Assembly (NCBI GenBank): GCA_013054445.1
Contig: JAAMPI010000295.1
Span: 1 to 44,729, forward strand
Reading direction: 5' to 3'
DNA from: Cudoniella acicularis
Taxonomy: Eukaryota; Ascomycota; Leotiomycetes; Helotiales; Helotiaceae
DNA: 44,729 nucleotides
In this document: positions 30,639 through 40,900 of the stretch, in pieces
Layout of the letters: every line of letters begins with the position of its first letter
Position numbering within the stretch: position 1 is the first letter of the stretch
Program-made: the position numbers and the translations under genes
Notes under the pieces: model-generated
The model's database searches: none
Told to the model about the DNA's origin: nothing
The model's input: the letters and a program-made list of their open reading frames with translations, nothing else

Positions 30639-33600
30639 CGTGAGGGATCTGAATGTCGTTGGGAGTCGAATGGGAGGGATGCTAGGGCAAAGAGGGGAGC
30701 GGATTGGGGCCAGAGGATCACCCTTTTGAAGGAACCAAGATACATAATTTGGATTTGCCCATCGAAATTTACCAACTGCCGTCGTGCTATGGCAACTCGC
30801 AAGTCCAATTGCCGAGTCATGGGGACAATGACTTGGTATATTGTTCACTATCGATATATATTAATTACGTCGTGAGTGCGCCCCATCAAAAATCTGCCGT
30901 CCTTTCACCCTGGAATTTTAACGGCCTTCACGACTTCCCATCAGGGAACCGACTCGAGAAGTTGAAATTGCAATTGATTACGCTCCGCTTATTACCCCAT
31001 ATTATCCCCCTTTACCCCGCAAAACATAAACCAAGTATATCCCATGTAAATCCTTTTAATCATTTTACCCTTTTACCCCACAAAACTCTAATCACGACTA
31101 CCCTATGATTCTTCACCAAGGTATTGGGTCTGAAAAGCTCGGGCCAATGGACGGCCTCTTAGGCGAAAATAAAGGGGGGCTCTTTCAACAACCTGATGTG
31201 CAGAACTGATTTCTAATTCAAAGTGCACTCCTTCCCAACCCGAAATCTAGGGATACATGCATCAACAATGGCTATTTTTGAACACAGTGGGCGGAGTTAC
31301 TTCGGTCGCATTTCCCACGCGACAGAAGTTACATCGCGATGAACGGAATCAGATGGATTTCTGAAGTTTTGACTCATATCGAATCTAATCGATGCCCAGC
31401 GAGGGATTTATTGGGTTTAAATGCACAAAAACTGAAACTTTCCAATTCGAACCCCTGCATATCTATAAAATTTGCGCTTTTCTACTATAAAGTTACTGAA
31501 ACCTAAAAATAACATTGACAGTTCGTGAACTATATTATTACAACTTACGGGATAAACGCCACAAAACTTTATATATTATAAATTCATTCGGATCGCGGAT
31601 GCCGATTGAATCTTCGACGCTTATTGGATGAATACGCATTAGAAGGAAAATTCACTTCTATCGAATCAGAATATAGATTAGACAGCATTTAAATTCATCC
31701 TTATTTAAGGGTTATTGCATGCACAACACCGAAAACAACACAACAACAAAAGACTGACACAAGAATGGAGATAGATTCCGTCACAAATATGCAGAAATTC
31801 AACTTGGCACATGAAGAAACGGGAAGTGATGCCAATTCCAAGAATGGATTTCCTAGAACAGTAAAATATATTCACTCATTTCACTCATCTCCAGTAGCCC
31901 AGCTCATCCGTTCCTCCGCAGCTCCGCCGCCCCATAGAGTGAGTGGCGAGGCTCATCTGGGTTTACGTGAAGGCGAGGAAAGGAAATGGTAGTCCACTAT
32001 CAATCACACCGCCTCACTCACCTCACAACACACTTAATCACACTCGATCCTACCACACACCCATGCACCCTTTTCTCCTTCCCCACGCTTTCCCCCAACT
32101 TCCAGTCTTCCAGAAACTTCCAAAAATAATTATTCTCTGGCACATGGACCAATCCGGCAATTAACGCACTATAACCCAACCTCCCCACCAAATGTACATC
32201 CAATCACACACCAAGAACCCTTCCTTTTTCCCAATCGGGTTCAAATTTTCGTCTGATCAAAAGAAAGGGCCTTCTCCTGCATGTTTTCTTTGCATCAGGA
32301 GACGGGAAGGGGCGGGTCTTGGAATTTTTAGTCACGAGTGAGAATGAGTGATCGGTCCTTCAGGAGCAGAGAGGTGAAGAAAGGATTGATTACCTTTATC
32401 GCTGAGTCAAGATGTAGCATCTTTACGAACCACACTATGTGTTATTTTCATAAACCTAAGAATCGCATGCACTATCTTCCAAAAGGCCCTGTCACGGGTT
32501 AACGTAGTTTGTGGTGTTACAAAAAAAAGGTATTTGCTTCGCGGTCGGTCATCCATGCAACCAGTCTCTCCCAAACACTTCAAAATTTCAAAAGCATCAT
32601 ACCATCTATGAACTGTCCACAATGCATAGATATAATTTTTGTTTTCATCTCAATTATTCCGTGTCCTGATGAAGTTATTAGTTATTTCATAAATTTTAAG
32701 TATTATAGGTGATTCCCGGTGCAATAAAAATCGCCACACGCGACACGATCGAAGGAACATAGAATGCACAAAGTTTAGATAACAACTTCATTTCTACTAC
32801 TCATATATGTAATTTCTATTGAAATATCCAAAACTTTAAATCAATTTTCAAACCAGTTCAGCACAAGTATAGCAAAATACACCGCGTAAGATTTTTGAAG
32901 TAAAAATATACATCCTCAACCCCTCAAAACCTTTCAAAACCTCGTAAAATTTCCTCAGAAAAAAAAAACCCAAACCACTACTGCCCCTCAACCAACTGCA
33001 TTTCTAACTTCTACCCAAACCCTTTCAGTACTAATCAACAGCCCTAGGCACAAATCTAGGTTCATCCGTGGCCACGGGTATCACTCAGCGAAATTCTTTC
33101 GGGTACGGGCCAGAGTTTTCAGGATACCCGAGTAGAGCCCGGGTGCATTATTTAAAATATGGACCCATGTTATTTATATTTCTAGGATAAACTTCAGTGT
33201 CGGGTATATATTACCCTGTCAAGAGACTCTGGTTTAACCCAAATTATCAGATCAGAACTACGCACACAACAAAGTACACTTTAAAATGCCGTATCGGATT
33301 GAAACAATTAAAAGAGTGTATAATTTCTGTATATTTCATTCATTCCTTTCGTATAGACAAGCCCCTTTCCAAGTCCTGTGAACATCTAAAAACAACAAGA
33401 GAATTACCAAACTAGAACAAACCATCGTCACACAATTTATAATTTCAATCTCAATCTATATATACCGAATAAAAAAGGAGCGTATACCAGACCTATTGAA
33501 TCATCTCCTACGCACTCTCATTCCAAAAATCTACCTTCAATCTCGAGTTTTTCATCTATGTACAGGCACACCACTTTCCCACCTACCACCATGCATCAGC

Positions 33601-33684
33601 GAAGCCCTTGCGACAAAGAAAACCAATTCATCTCAGACCAATCTAACCTTCGAGAAAATGACAAAGCTCTCAAGGAAGGATTTA
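30639..33684. other. Intergenic, about 3 kb, no gene recognised
   Basis: 30640-30900 is the DUF1996 upstream side (a TATATATTAA-like box near 30856-30865). 33060-33210 has CGGGTA/TACCCG words similar to those at 24.5-25.3 kb. A short hairpin (TCTCCTG..CAGGAGA) lies at about 32275-32303. I find no coding family. Confidence 0.4.
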
Positions 33685-34614
33685 AGAAGTTTGGCCTTCG
33701 TGGCTGGAGGTAGCAGCAGAAAGAAGAGAGGCGATATCGTCGGTGCTTCGCTTAGATGTCTGGCCCTCGTGGCTGCTAGTAGCGGCAGAAAGGAGGGAAG
33801 CAATATCGGAGTTGTCACGCTTGGAGATTTGACCTTCATGGCTGCTTGTGGCGGCAGAGAGAAGAGAGGCGATATCAGAGTTGTCACGCTTGGATGTTTG
33901 ACCCTCGTGACTGCTGGTGGCAGCGGAAAGAAGGGACGCGATATCATCGGTGCTACGCTTGGAGGTTTGACCCTCGTGGCTGGATGTGGCAGCAGAAAGG
34001 AGGGAGGCGACATCAGATGTATCGCGGGCCTGTCCAGCGAATGCAGAAGCGCTGGTCAAGTCATCAGCTCCGCCACCCTGGTGATTGCTTGCCGCAGACG
34101 AGGCAATAGAGAGCAAGTCCGTAATCTGACGCTCTGAAAGCTTGACCGATCGTGCCTGTGTGAAAGCATCCGCGCTCGTAATGTCGTCTGCTCCTCCACC
34201 TTGGTGGTTGCTGGCGGCTGATGAAGCGATGGACAGCAAGTCTGCAATCTGGCGAGTCGACAACTTTTGGCCCGTTGTGAAGGCATCCGCGCTGGTCATA
34301 TCGTCGGGTCCTCCACCTTGGTGGCTTGTGGCTGCTGAAGAGGCAATCGAGAGCAAATCAGTGATTTGACGGGTAGATTTCTGCCCTGCTGTGAATGCTG
34401 AAGCGTCTGTCATATCATCTAGTCCTCCACCTTGGTGGCTAGTAGCTGCCGACGAGGCAATCGAGAGCAAGTCGGTAATTTGACGAGTGGAAAGTTGATC
34501 GAAGTCTTTGCCAACCGCCACGATTGCTGCCTTTACGTCCTCCGGCATAGGAGCTGCATTGGATGTAGCAGCGAATGCGACCAGCGCAACGGAGAGAACG
34601 GATTGGCTACGCAT
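33682..34614 (-). CDS. Secreted Kex2-type repeat peptide precursor
   Basis: Single exon, 310 residues. A signal peptide (MRSQSVLSVALVAFAATSNA) is followed by a short pro-region (21-40) and two tandem families. Family A (41-197) has four units of about 38-40 residues built on (S)TRQITDLLSIASSAATSHQ and GGG-x-DD-(M/I/L)-TSADAF, joined by single basic residues (QK, VK, AR). Family B (198-310) has five 23-residue units, DDIASLLSAATSSHEGQTS, each ended by the dibasic KR; the last stops exactly at TS, without KR. The families are related (DLLSIASSAATSHQG against SLLSA-ATSSHEGQ). The layout fits fungal Kex2-processed repeat proteins, in which a secretory protease releases several near-identical peptides (Rep1, pheromones, ustiloxin-type precursors). 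The predicted 21-residue peptides have no Cys or Tyr and could form amphipathic helices. Their role is unknown. Confidence 0.88.
   Translation of the reverse strand: MRSQSVLSVALVAFAATSNAAPMPEDVKAAIVAVGKDFDQLSTRQITDLLSIASSAATSHQGGGLDDMTDASAFTAGQKSTRQITDLLSIASSAATSHQGGGPDDMTSADAFTTGQKLSTRQIADLLSIASSAASNHQGGGADDITSADAFTQARSVKLSERQITDLLSIASSAASNHQGGGADDLTSASAFAGQARDTSDVASLLSAATSSHEGQTSKRSTDDIASLLSAATSSHEGQTSKRDNSDIASLLSAATSSHEGQISKRDNSDIASLLSAATSSHEGQTSKRSTDDIASLLSAATSSHEGQTS
33685..34023. repeat. 69-bp coding tandem repeat, five copies
   Basis: The units encode the 23-residue family B peptides with KR ends. Amino-acid differences are confined to the first three residues (DTS, STD, DNS, DNS, STD), position 5 and one T/I change, suggesting homogenisation by unequal exchange. 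Confidence 0.85.
34024..34494. repeat. About 117-bp coding tandem repeat, four copies
   Basis: The units encode the longer family A modules. Copies 1 and 2 (ATSHQ) are closest to each other, as are copies 3 and 4 (ASNHQ). Confidence 0.8.
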
Positions 34615-36436
34615 ATTGAAGAAATGAAGCCGTGAATTATTTGATAGGAAGGAATGCAGTAAAAGAAGACAATTAAAAGGCTGTAGAAAGAAAACGCTAA
34701 GAAAGTACCAGTTTGGGAGAAGTCGGGAAAGTTGGGAAACTGGACGGTATGGGGTTTATGTTGGACCTGCCTTGACAGCTAGGATGAAGGAAATCCAGCA
34801 CCATGTTAACAAGTATCTTCATACAGGCCTGGGACGTTGACAAATGGGCGAAGCTTTGACGCGGTAGACCCAAGGAGTTGAAGATCCCGTTCGCAGTGAT
34901 GATGGCTTAATTGCATGGAACAGCTTTGCTCCGCGTGTTGCTTGCCTGTTCGGGGCTCCCGCCTTGCGAGGAGAGGAACATCCAGAGCTTCCTGTGCATT
35001 CAATTGGAGCCTTGGATCCACAAGAATATCAAATACGATGATAATTGCGACTCTGATCTTGAGTGTTGTCAGCAAATCTCGCCGAGTTTGCCAAGGCCAG
35101 ACAATTTGTGTCGCAGTAGATCATCAGGTTTGTAGCAGCAAAACAGTAGCGGCCAACCAGATGCAAGAGCAGTTACTGGGTTGCATTGAGTTTATATTCC
35201 GGGATAACGAATGGTCCATGGGGCTGAGAACAAGCTTTGTTGGCGCCGGGAGGGGAACGGAAGATGTTTGTGCCTCGAAGCACCTGTGCACATGTTTGGA
35301 AACGCTGGTGGGTTGCGACTGGTTATGGTCCATCGCAATGAATATTTCGTTTCAAATATCGCATGGCCAGACTGAGGTTTGTTTCGGGTTGATGGGAGAT
35401 TGATATGATCTACATTGTCCACATTGCTTTTGTTGAGGAAGCTTAAAGGTTGGGAAGATTAAAGTGCCGTTGGCTTTAGAAATGGCTCATTGAAAAAGAT
35501 CTCAAAAGGCTGCAGAGTCCGGAATTATTCTATTTCTTCGTAATTGAGATGCCTGAAGGCTTAGCTGTGTAGCCTGCGTTCGGTCGTGCTTCTATTGTCG
35601 AACCGCTGGGAAATGGCCATTTCGCCTTGTCATACGGTCAGACCAGTTCAACGCTCGATAGACCTTCAATCTCTCTTACCTGGGCATCTGCACCATCTAT
35701 GGTCAAACATATAGCAAGCGCTCGTCCAAGGGCAGACTCTAACAAGTGAGGTAATAGCAATCAATTGACCGGATCCAGGCAAGGTTCCTAACAAACTTCG
35801 GTCGAGCGATTGTTCCTAGGATGGTATCGAGATTCTCCATGGGACCTTGCGTGAGCAGTAAGCTATCTTGAAGCTATTCCGTAAAGCATGTGAAGCCTAG
35901 ATGCGGAGTGAGCACTGAAGGAGTATTGGTAGCAAGTTGTTGTCTGTAATGATTCCGCGCAGATCCGCGATTTATTGAAGTGAAGCAGTTCTGCCTAACG
36001 GAAGCGTGAGGGCATCAAATTACGATGGATGGGAAAGATGGGAATGGTTGGCAGGACATAGCCTTGGCGAAAACAGCTTCGTTAAGTCTTTTAAATGTTC
36101 GTGGTGGTACATGACTCCTTCTCTTGTTGTGAGCTGATTTCCGAGCGTGTTGGAGAAGATTGAGGTTGAAAATAAATGAAGAGCTTACCCACCCTAGTCT
36201 TGCTCGTCAGCCGCCGCCGTCAGCCGCACCTTCTGCAGAAGGGGGGTCTTGAACGGGGAACGGAGAGTGTAGTTAAATCCTCGAAGTTTGATATCACAGC
36301 AAGTCATTCACATCAAACTGCAAGATAATCTTAGGTAGTTCGTTGTATTGGCACAAGTTACGCTGGTGTACAAGGGCATGGCAACGAAGGATCGTCCAAA
36401 GCCGTCCTAATCAATCGCTAAGTTTCAGGGACGATC
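34615..36436. other. Intergenic, no gene recognised
   Basis: The first few hundred bases are the upstream side of the repeat-precursor gene. Open frames up to about 160 codons around 34.9-35.4 kb have no motif, signal peptide or splice logic I can defend. Confidence 0.4.
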
Positions 36437-37132
36437 CTATTTGAACGCCGTACGCCAACCCTCCAATGACTTTTGTCCCATCGCTCCACCAATATGCTCA
36501 TCTCCCCTATCCCCCGGCACAAAAGAAACCCTTTTAATATCTCGCGTTCTGAACAGTTCCTCCAGTTCACCACACGCCTGTCTGACTTCCGTAGCCGCGT
36601 CCAGCTTTGGAGTCTCCAGTTCTCTTTCCTTCTCGATAACATGGATCGCCCAAAGTAGCGTCATGAGTGCTTCCACACTCGGTGAATTCGCTCGCTCATG
36701 ACAAACACTAGCATCTACGTTAGAGAGACAGTCGTGGGTAAGCTGCTGTTCAGACGCTGACCGCATTGCCACCATCGTCGCATCCATAAGAGGACGCGCC
36801 AAGTTGGGGCTGCAGGCTAGCAGTCGTCTCAGCAAGCGAATCCGAAGACTGAGTCTCGGGCGCAGGCTGGTCGTCATGGTTGAGGAAGTCGTCGAGGTTG
36901 AAGTCGTCAAAGCCGCCGTCGTTATGACCAACCATATGATCAAAGTTAAGATTGAAGTTGTCGGCGAGAGGGAGGAGCCCGTTCTCAAGGATGTAAGTAT
37001 CTGACTCAGTGGGCTGAGGAGCGTCGAAGTAACCACTGAAGTCATGTTGATGAACATTGTCATTGCCAAGATTCGAGAGATGGCTGAAGTCGTGGCTGTC
37101 GCCGAAGTCATCCAGGGCCGTTGTTTTTCCGA
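36437..37132 (-). other. Unspliced-frame extension of hacA (HacAu tail)
   Basis: Without IRE1 splicing the first frame stays open for about 230 codons, past the stop of the spliced form, to 36437. It contains a hydrophobic stretch ILTLIIWLVITTAAL opposite the activation domain. Beyond 36750 it holds a segment with good protein character (SVEALMTLLWAIHVIEKERELE .. ACGELEELFRTRDIK). The last part could instead be reached from the spliced frame by an ordinary intron (GTGGCA..CTAACGTAG, about 36695-36753). Either way the region may be coding; this is inference. Confidence 0.45.
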
Positions 37133-37988
37133 CTGACACTGCAGGTCGCACAACATCGCGGCAGGATGTTGTGTCATATCGGAAGAACTGGCGTTGGCGG
37201 ACTCGGCGACGGGCCGGATCTCAGGAGAAAGGGATGCGGGGTTTACAGTTTGGACCGCGGGATGGGATTCGGAGATGGATTGTGTGCTGATTGAAGTTCG
37301 AGCGTCTGAGTCTCGGGAGCCAAAGAGCTCTTGTGAAAATGTAACTGGAGATGGCGCTTGGCGAAGCTCTTGGCTTGGGGAGGAGGCGACAGATGAGCCC
37401 CGGAAGACGGCCATCTTGTTGCCAGTAATTTGTGCCAACTCTTGTTGGAGTCGTAGGTTTTGTTCCTCCATGTGAGCCAACCGCATTTCGAGGTCTTGAT
37501 TTCTTCGCTCGATTGCCCGCTTCTCAGCCTCAAGTGCTTCTACCTCTTGTCGCTTACGTTCTCTTGAAGACTGGGCGGCACGACGGTTGCGGAGGACTCG
37601 CTCGACTCGTCGTTGCTCTTTCTCATCTTCGGTCTTTGCGCGCTTTCTATTGGTGGATTAGCAGACCGATCATCAATGACAAATTGCAGTCAAGTATGTA
37701 CCTGGGTGGTAGATTGGTCTTCGGCTCTGGCAATTGCTGTCCCCAAGATTTCCGCTTTTTTACGGGCTTCTTCTCGGGAGCTGGTGTATCACCAGCAACG
37801 CTTTCACCGCGGATCGAACCGCCAAACATGCTGTCGCCCTCGTAGGATTGAGGGGTCATGACTTCGACGGGATCCATTGTGTTGTTGGCGAAGAGGGATG
37901 GGTAGAGGGCGCCGGGGGTGGAGGTGAAGCTGTCAGCTAGACTCTCCGCGGGCGAATCCTCGAACTTGATTTGTGGTGTTGTCGACAT
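36750..37988 (-). CDS. hacA: HacA/Hac1 bZIP activator of the unfolded protein response
   Basis: Exon 1 is 37702-37988, then an ordinary intron 37647-37701 (GTACAT..CTAATC..TAG). Exon 2 starts at 37646 and carries the bZIP (KRAKTEDEKEQRR then VLRNRRAAQSSRERKRQ, about 97-128), which identifies Hac1-type proteins. The frame runs to MLCDLQCQ near 37133, whereas the conserved activation domain (DDFGDSHDFSHL .. LQPQLGASSYGCDDGGNAV) is in another frame and ends at 36750. A jump of 2 modulo 3 is needed, as given by the short (20-base in Aspergillus and Trichoderma) IRE1-cut introns. Loop matches to CNG/NNGN are CUGCAGU (37144-37138) and CAGUCGG (37135-37129). Removing 37113-37132 (20 bases) would give 387 residues. 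The exact cut sites are not settled. ER stress would thus switch the nuclear factor on. Confidence 0.9.
37113..37132 (-). other. Candidate 20-base IRE1 intron of hacA
   Basis: Cutting after CAG (37133) and after CTG (37113) removes exactly 20 bases, keeps codon boundaries on both sides and joins the bZIP frame to the activation-domain frame. The 5' loop CAGUCGG fits CNGNNGN; the 3' loop CUGGAUG fits less well. An alternative 5' cut in CUGCAGU would remove 29 bases. The sequence alone does not decide. Confidence 0.4.
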
Positions 37989-40900
37989 TGTGAATGTACT
38001 TCTGGGCGTAGGCGTCTATCGTCGATGTAGATGTGACCTACGGGGGATGTCGAGATTTGCCCTTCAGTACATGTAGAACAAAGAGCAACCCATAATGAGG
38101 ACACGGTGTAAGAAGACGCGGCGATCCAGCAGAAGATGACTCAGTGATTAGGTACAGGCAGCAGTCGAGGCTGTTTACCCAATCAACGGGTGGATGGTTG
38201 CTGTGGTGGTTTGCTTGGAGTCTTGCGAGAGCAGGAATTGAGGGAAGCGATCTGGCTTTATGTTCAGGACACGGTGTTTTAAATTTAGGCGGGAGCTGAT
38301 GGGGATGGAGCGCTAGTCCGTGTTGGGCGACTAGGCCTCGCGCCGCTGTAAGGCCCATGGCTGTTCGAGTAACCATTCTTAGCCGATACCAAGCCCCTGA
38401 TGTTTCCATGGTGCATCTGCGTGCGTCGGTGCCTCGTAAAGCAGAGCAAAGCAGCAATCCCAGCTTGCCTCCGCCGCCGCCGTCGACCCACCGATCGTAC
38501 ACTTTTGGCGAGGCATTGCGTAGAATGTCGGTAGACGTAGTACAACAATAGAACAGCTCGCCGCACTATGCAGTGTGCACACTCGCCGCTCGCTCGAGGG
38601 CGGCCTCCAGTTGGACGAGGATTCGAGAGTAACAGCCAAATGGGGCCAAGATGACAGAGAGTCTTGGGGTTTCATCTGGCCCAGTACTCCGTGGCGGCCC
38701 CCAGCCCTCGTACGCTTCCAACTCTGCCAAAGCAGCACGGCTATTGATTTTTGTCACACCAGCCTCCCGAAGCCCCCGAAGCCTTGAATAGGGGCCTCCA
38801 AGAGCTCCAAGACCCTCCCAAGACCTCCTGTTGATCAGGGTCTTGCCCGTGGGCCGAGACGATCCCTCCCCACGGAAGGGTCTCTTCGTACCCCGCCGGA
38901 TGTCAACCTCACACAGATCAGCCTTTGGATGAACTCTCATGACTCGAGATGGATTCGACTTGCCACTATTCGCCCATTACCGCTTCGGATGAAGCATTTA
39001 TTTGCAACGGTTGTTTATGCTTCTCAGCATCGTGTGTCGTGAGAGGCTGCTTTAGGGGCTCTTCTCGTCCCCAATCTCACCCTGACTCAGCCATGATCTT
39101 GACGCTCATCAGTCCAGCCCACGCACCTCGCCCCCTATTTCCAACGTGCTTCCTTGCCTCACCACCGCATTCCTCACATAAGATTTCCAAGATTTTTGTT
39201 TTGATTTGATGTCAACCATCTTTAATAACCTTGCATCTCTCCAATTAAACTCCTCCCCGAACATCTCGCTGTTTCATGAGGCCTCAAATAAACTCAGTGC
39301 TGACTTCACTTCACACATTTCAACCTTATCCGGCCGGATCCAGAACGACCTCAAATTCCGAATCCGTCCAAACCGCGACTCACCAAGGCATCAACAAATT
39401 GATTGCACCTTTTCGTGCCGCGCCAGATTCAGACTATCAAAAGTGTCACACTACCCTAAAAGAAAAGAAAAAAAAAACTTGGGTTGGGTCACATTTCTTT
39501 TTTCCCCGTTACAACAATCAATCTGCACCAGCAATCTATCGGCCGGAAAATAACCAACATCGCCAATCTGTGCATCCATCCATCGCATGTGCTGCCGAAG
39601 CGCCGCAATCAAGAAAGGGAACAACGGAGGCTCGCTCGTGGAAAAACAGAGAGATGGGATCGTTGCCTCCCTCCAATTTCCTTCAAGGGTTCCCCGCATT
39701 TTGCCCAAGTACGTGATGAAGCAGAAATATTCTATACTTTCCGTAGATTATATTGCACGCGGCAAAAATAAACCCGCGAGCGAGGGAGGCTTCGAAAGAA
39801 GCTCGTAGAATCGAACCAGCTGAACCTCAGGTCGTCGCTCGCTGCTCGCTGCTTTGCACGAATTGAATTCAGTGCCTCGTTCAGATCTTCTGACATGCAT
39901 GCTCGCACGCATACACAGCTCCCCATTACGGCACCGCAGTGCTCACTTACATTCTAAGCATCTCACCAAATCCCGGCTTCGCATCGTGGTGCTTGTGCCA
40001 CCAATTGACATCTCCCTTCTGCACGAGCAGACCTATCTTCCAACGTGATACGCCTATCCATCTCACCCTCTACTGTACCTCTCCACTGTATCTCTCCAAC
40101 ACCAAAAAGCCTATCTGATTCTTATAATCTCACTTACATGCAACTAACAACTCTTCTAATGCGGAGTCAATACTCGGCCGTTCGGTCAGTATCTACTTCA
40201 CGGATTCTATCTTTGTATCTTACTAACCAACCCCACCAACTTTCACCGCAGGATTATCGTTATCATTGGAAAGTCTCCTTGAACAATCTCTTGCGCCTTT
40301 CAACCGCATTGCTGCGCAGAGCAGCGATATCAATCCTTCGCGCAACCACCACCACGACCACGAGCAACAATAATGGAAATCTCGCGCAATAATGCCTACA
40401 GCAGTAGAAAACCTCGTGGCGAGGTGTGGGGAGCATGAATGAAGTATGCGGCATGCTTTGAGAGTGAGGCCGGCGCCTTGAAATTAATGAGGCCTCACGC
40501 TGCTTTTTCATACCAACTTCCTTTGTTCCTTCCTTTGACCTTTGTCCTGCCACCCAACATAAGATAATGCAACGCGACGAAACGAAACCAACGCAACTCG
40601 AACCAAACTCAAAAGAAGTGTCAATAGAAAATTAACAGCACGAGTAAGGCAAGGCAAACAATCTGCCTTCCTCCTCCATCCCCAAACCTCCCTAATCTTC
40701 AAATCAAGCAAGCGTCCACATAACCCATCACATCACGCACTGCAACCACGAATCGCGATCGTACCTACCTCTCCTGCTTCCTGCTACCTGCGTGCGACGT
40801 TGCGCACGGCCATCTGCTTTTTTCTGCAACAGTGTTTCGGGTCCTGAAGCGTCCCCCTTGATGCAGGCAAGAGACTTCTTCTCCCTTCCAGAAGCCTGAG

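Noticed and set aside
32275..32303. Stem TCTCCTG..CAGGAGA as a terminator or regulatory hairpin
   Set aside because: A seven-base stem in a fungal intergenic region has no defined role and is expected by chance in 45 kb.
33682..34614. Ustiloxin-like (dikaritin) cyclic peptide cluster
   Set aside because: The repeat cores lack Tyr/Phe-Xaa-Ile-Gly type motifs and no DUF3328, tyrosinase or MFS gene adjoins the precursor.
34806..35422. Open frames of 70-160 codons on both strands near 35 kb
   Set aside because: They overlap each other, lack motifs and do not extend through plausible introns.
39800..39860. Minus-strand GGTTCGATTC resembling a tRNA B box
   Set aside because: The flanking bases do not pair into a T arm and no A box or acceptor stem lies at the right distance.
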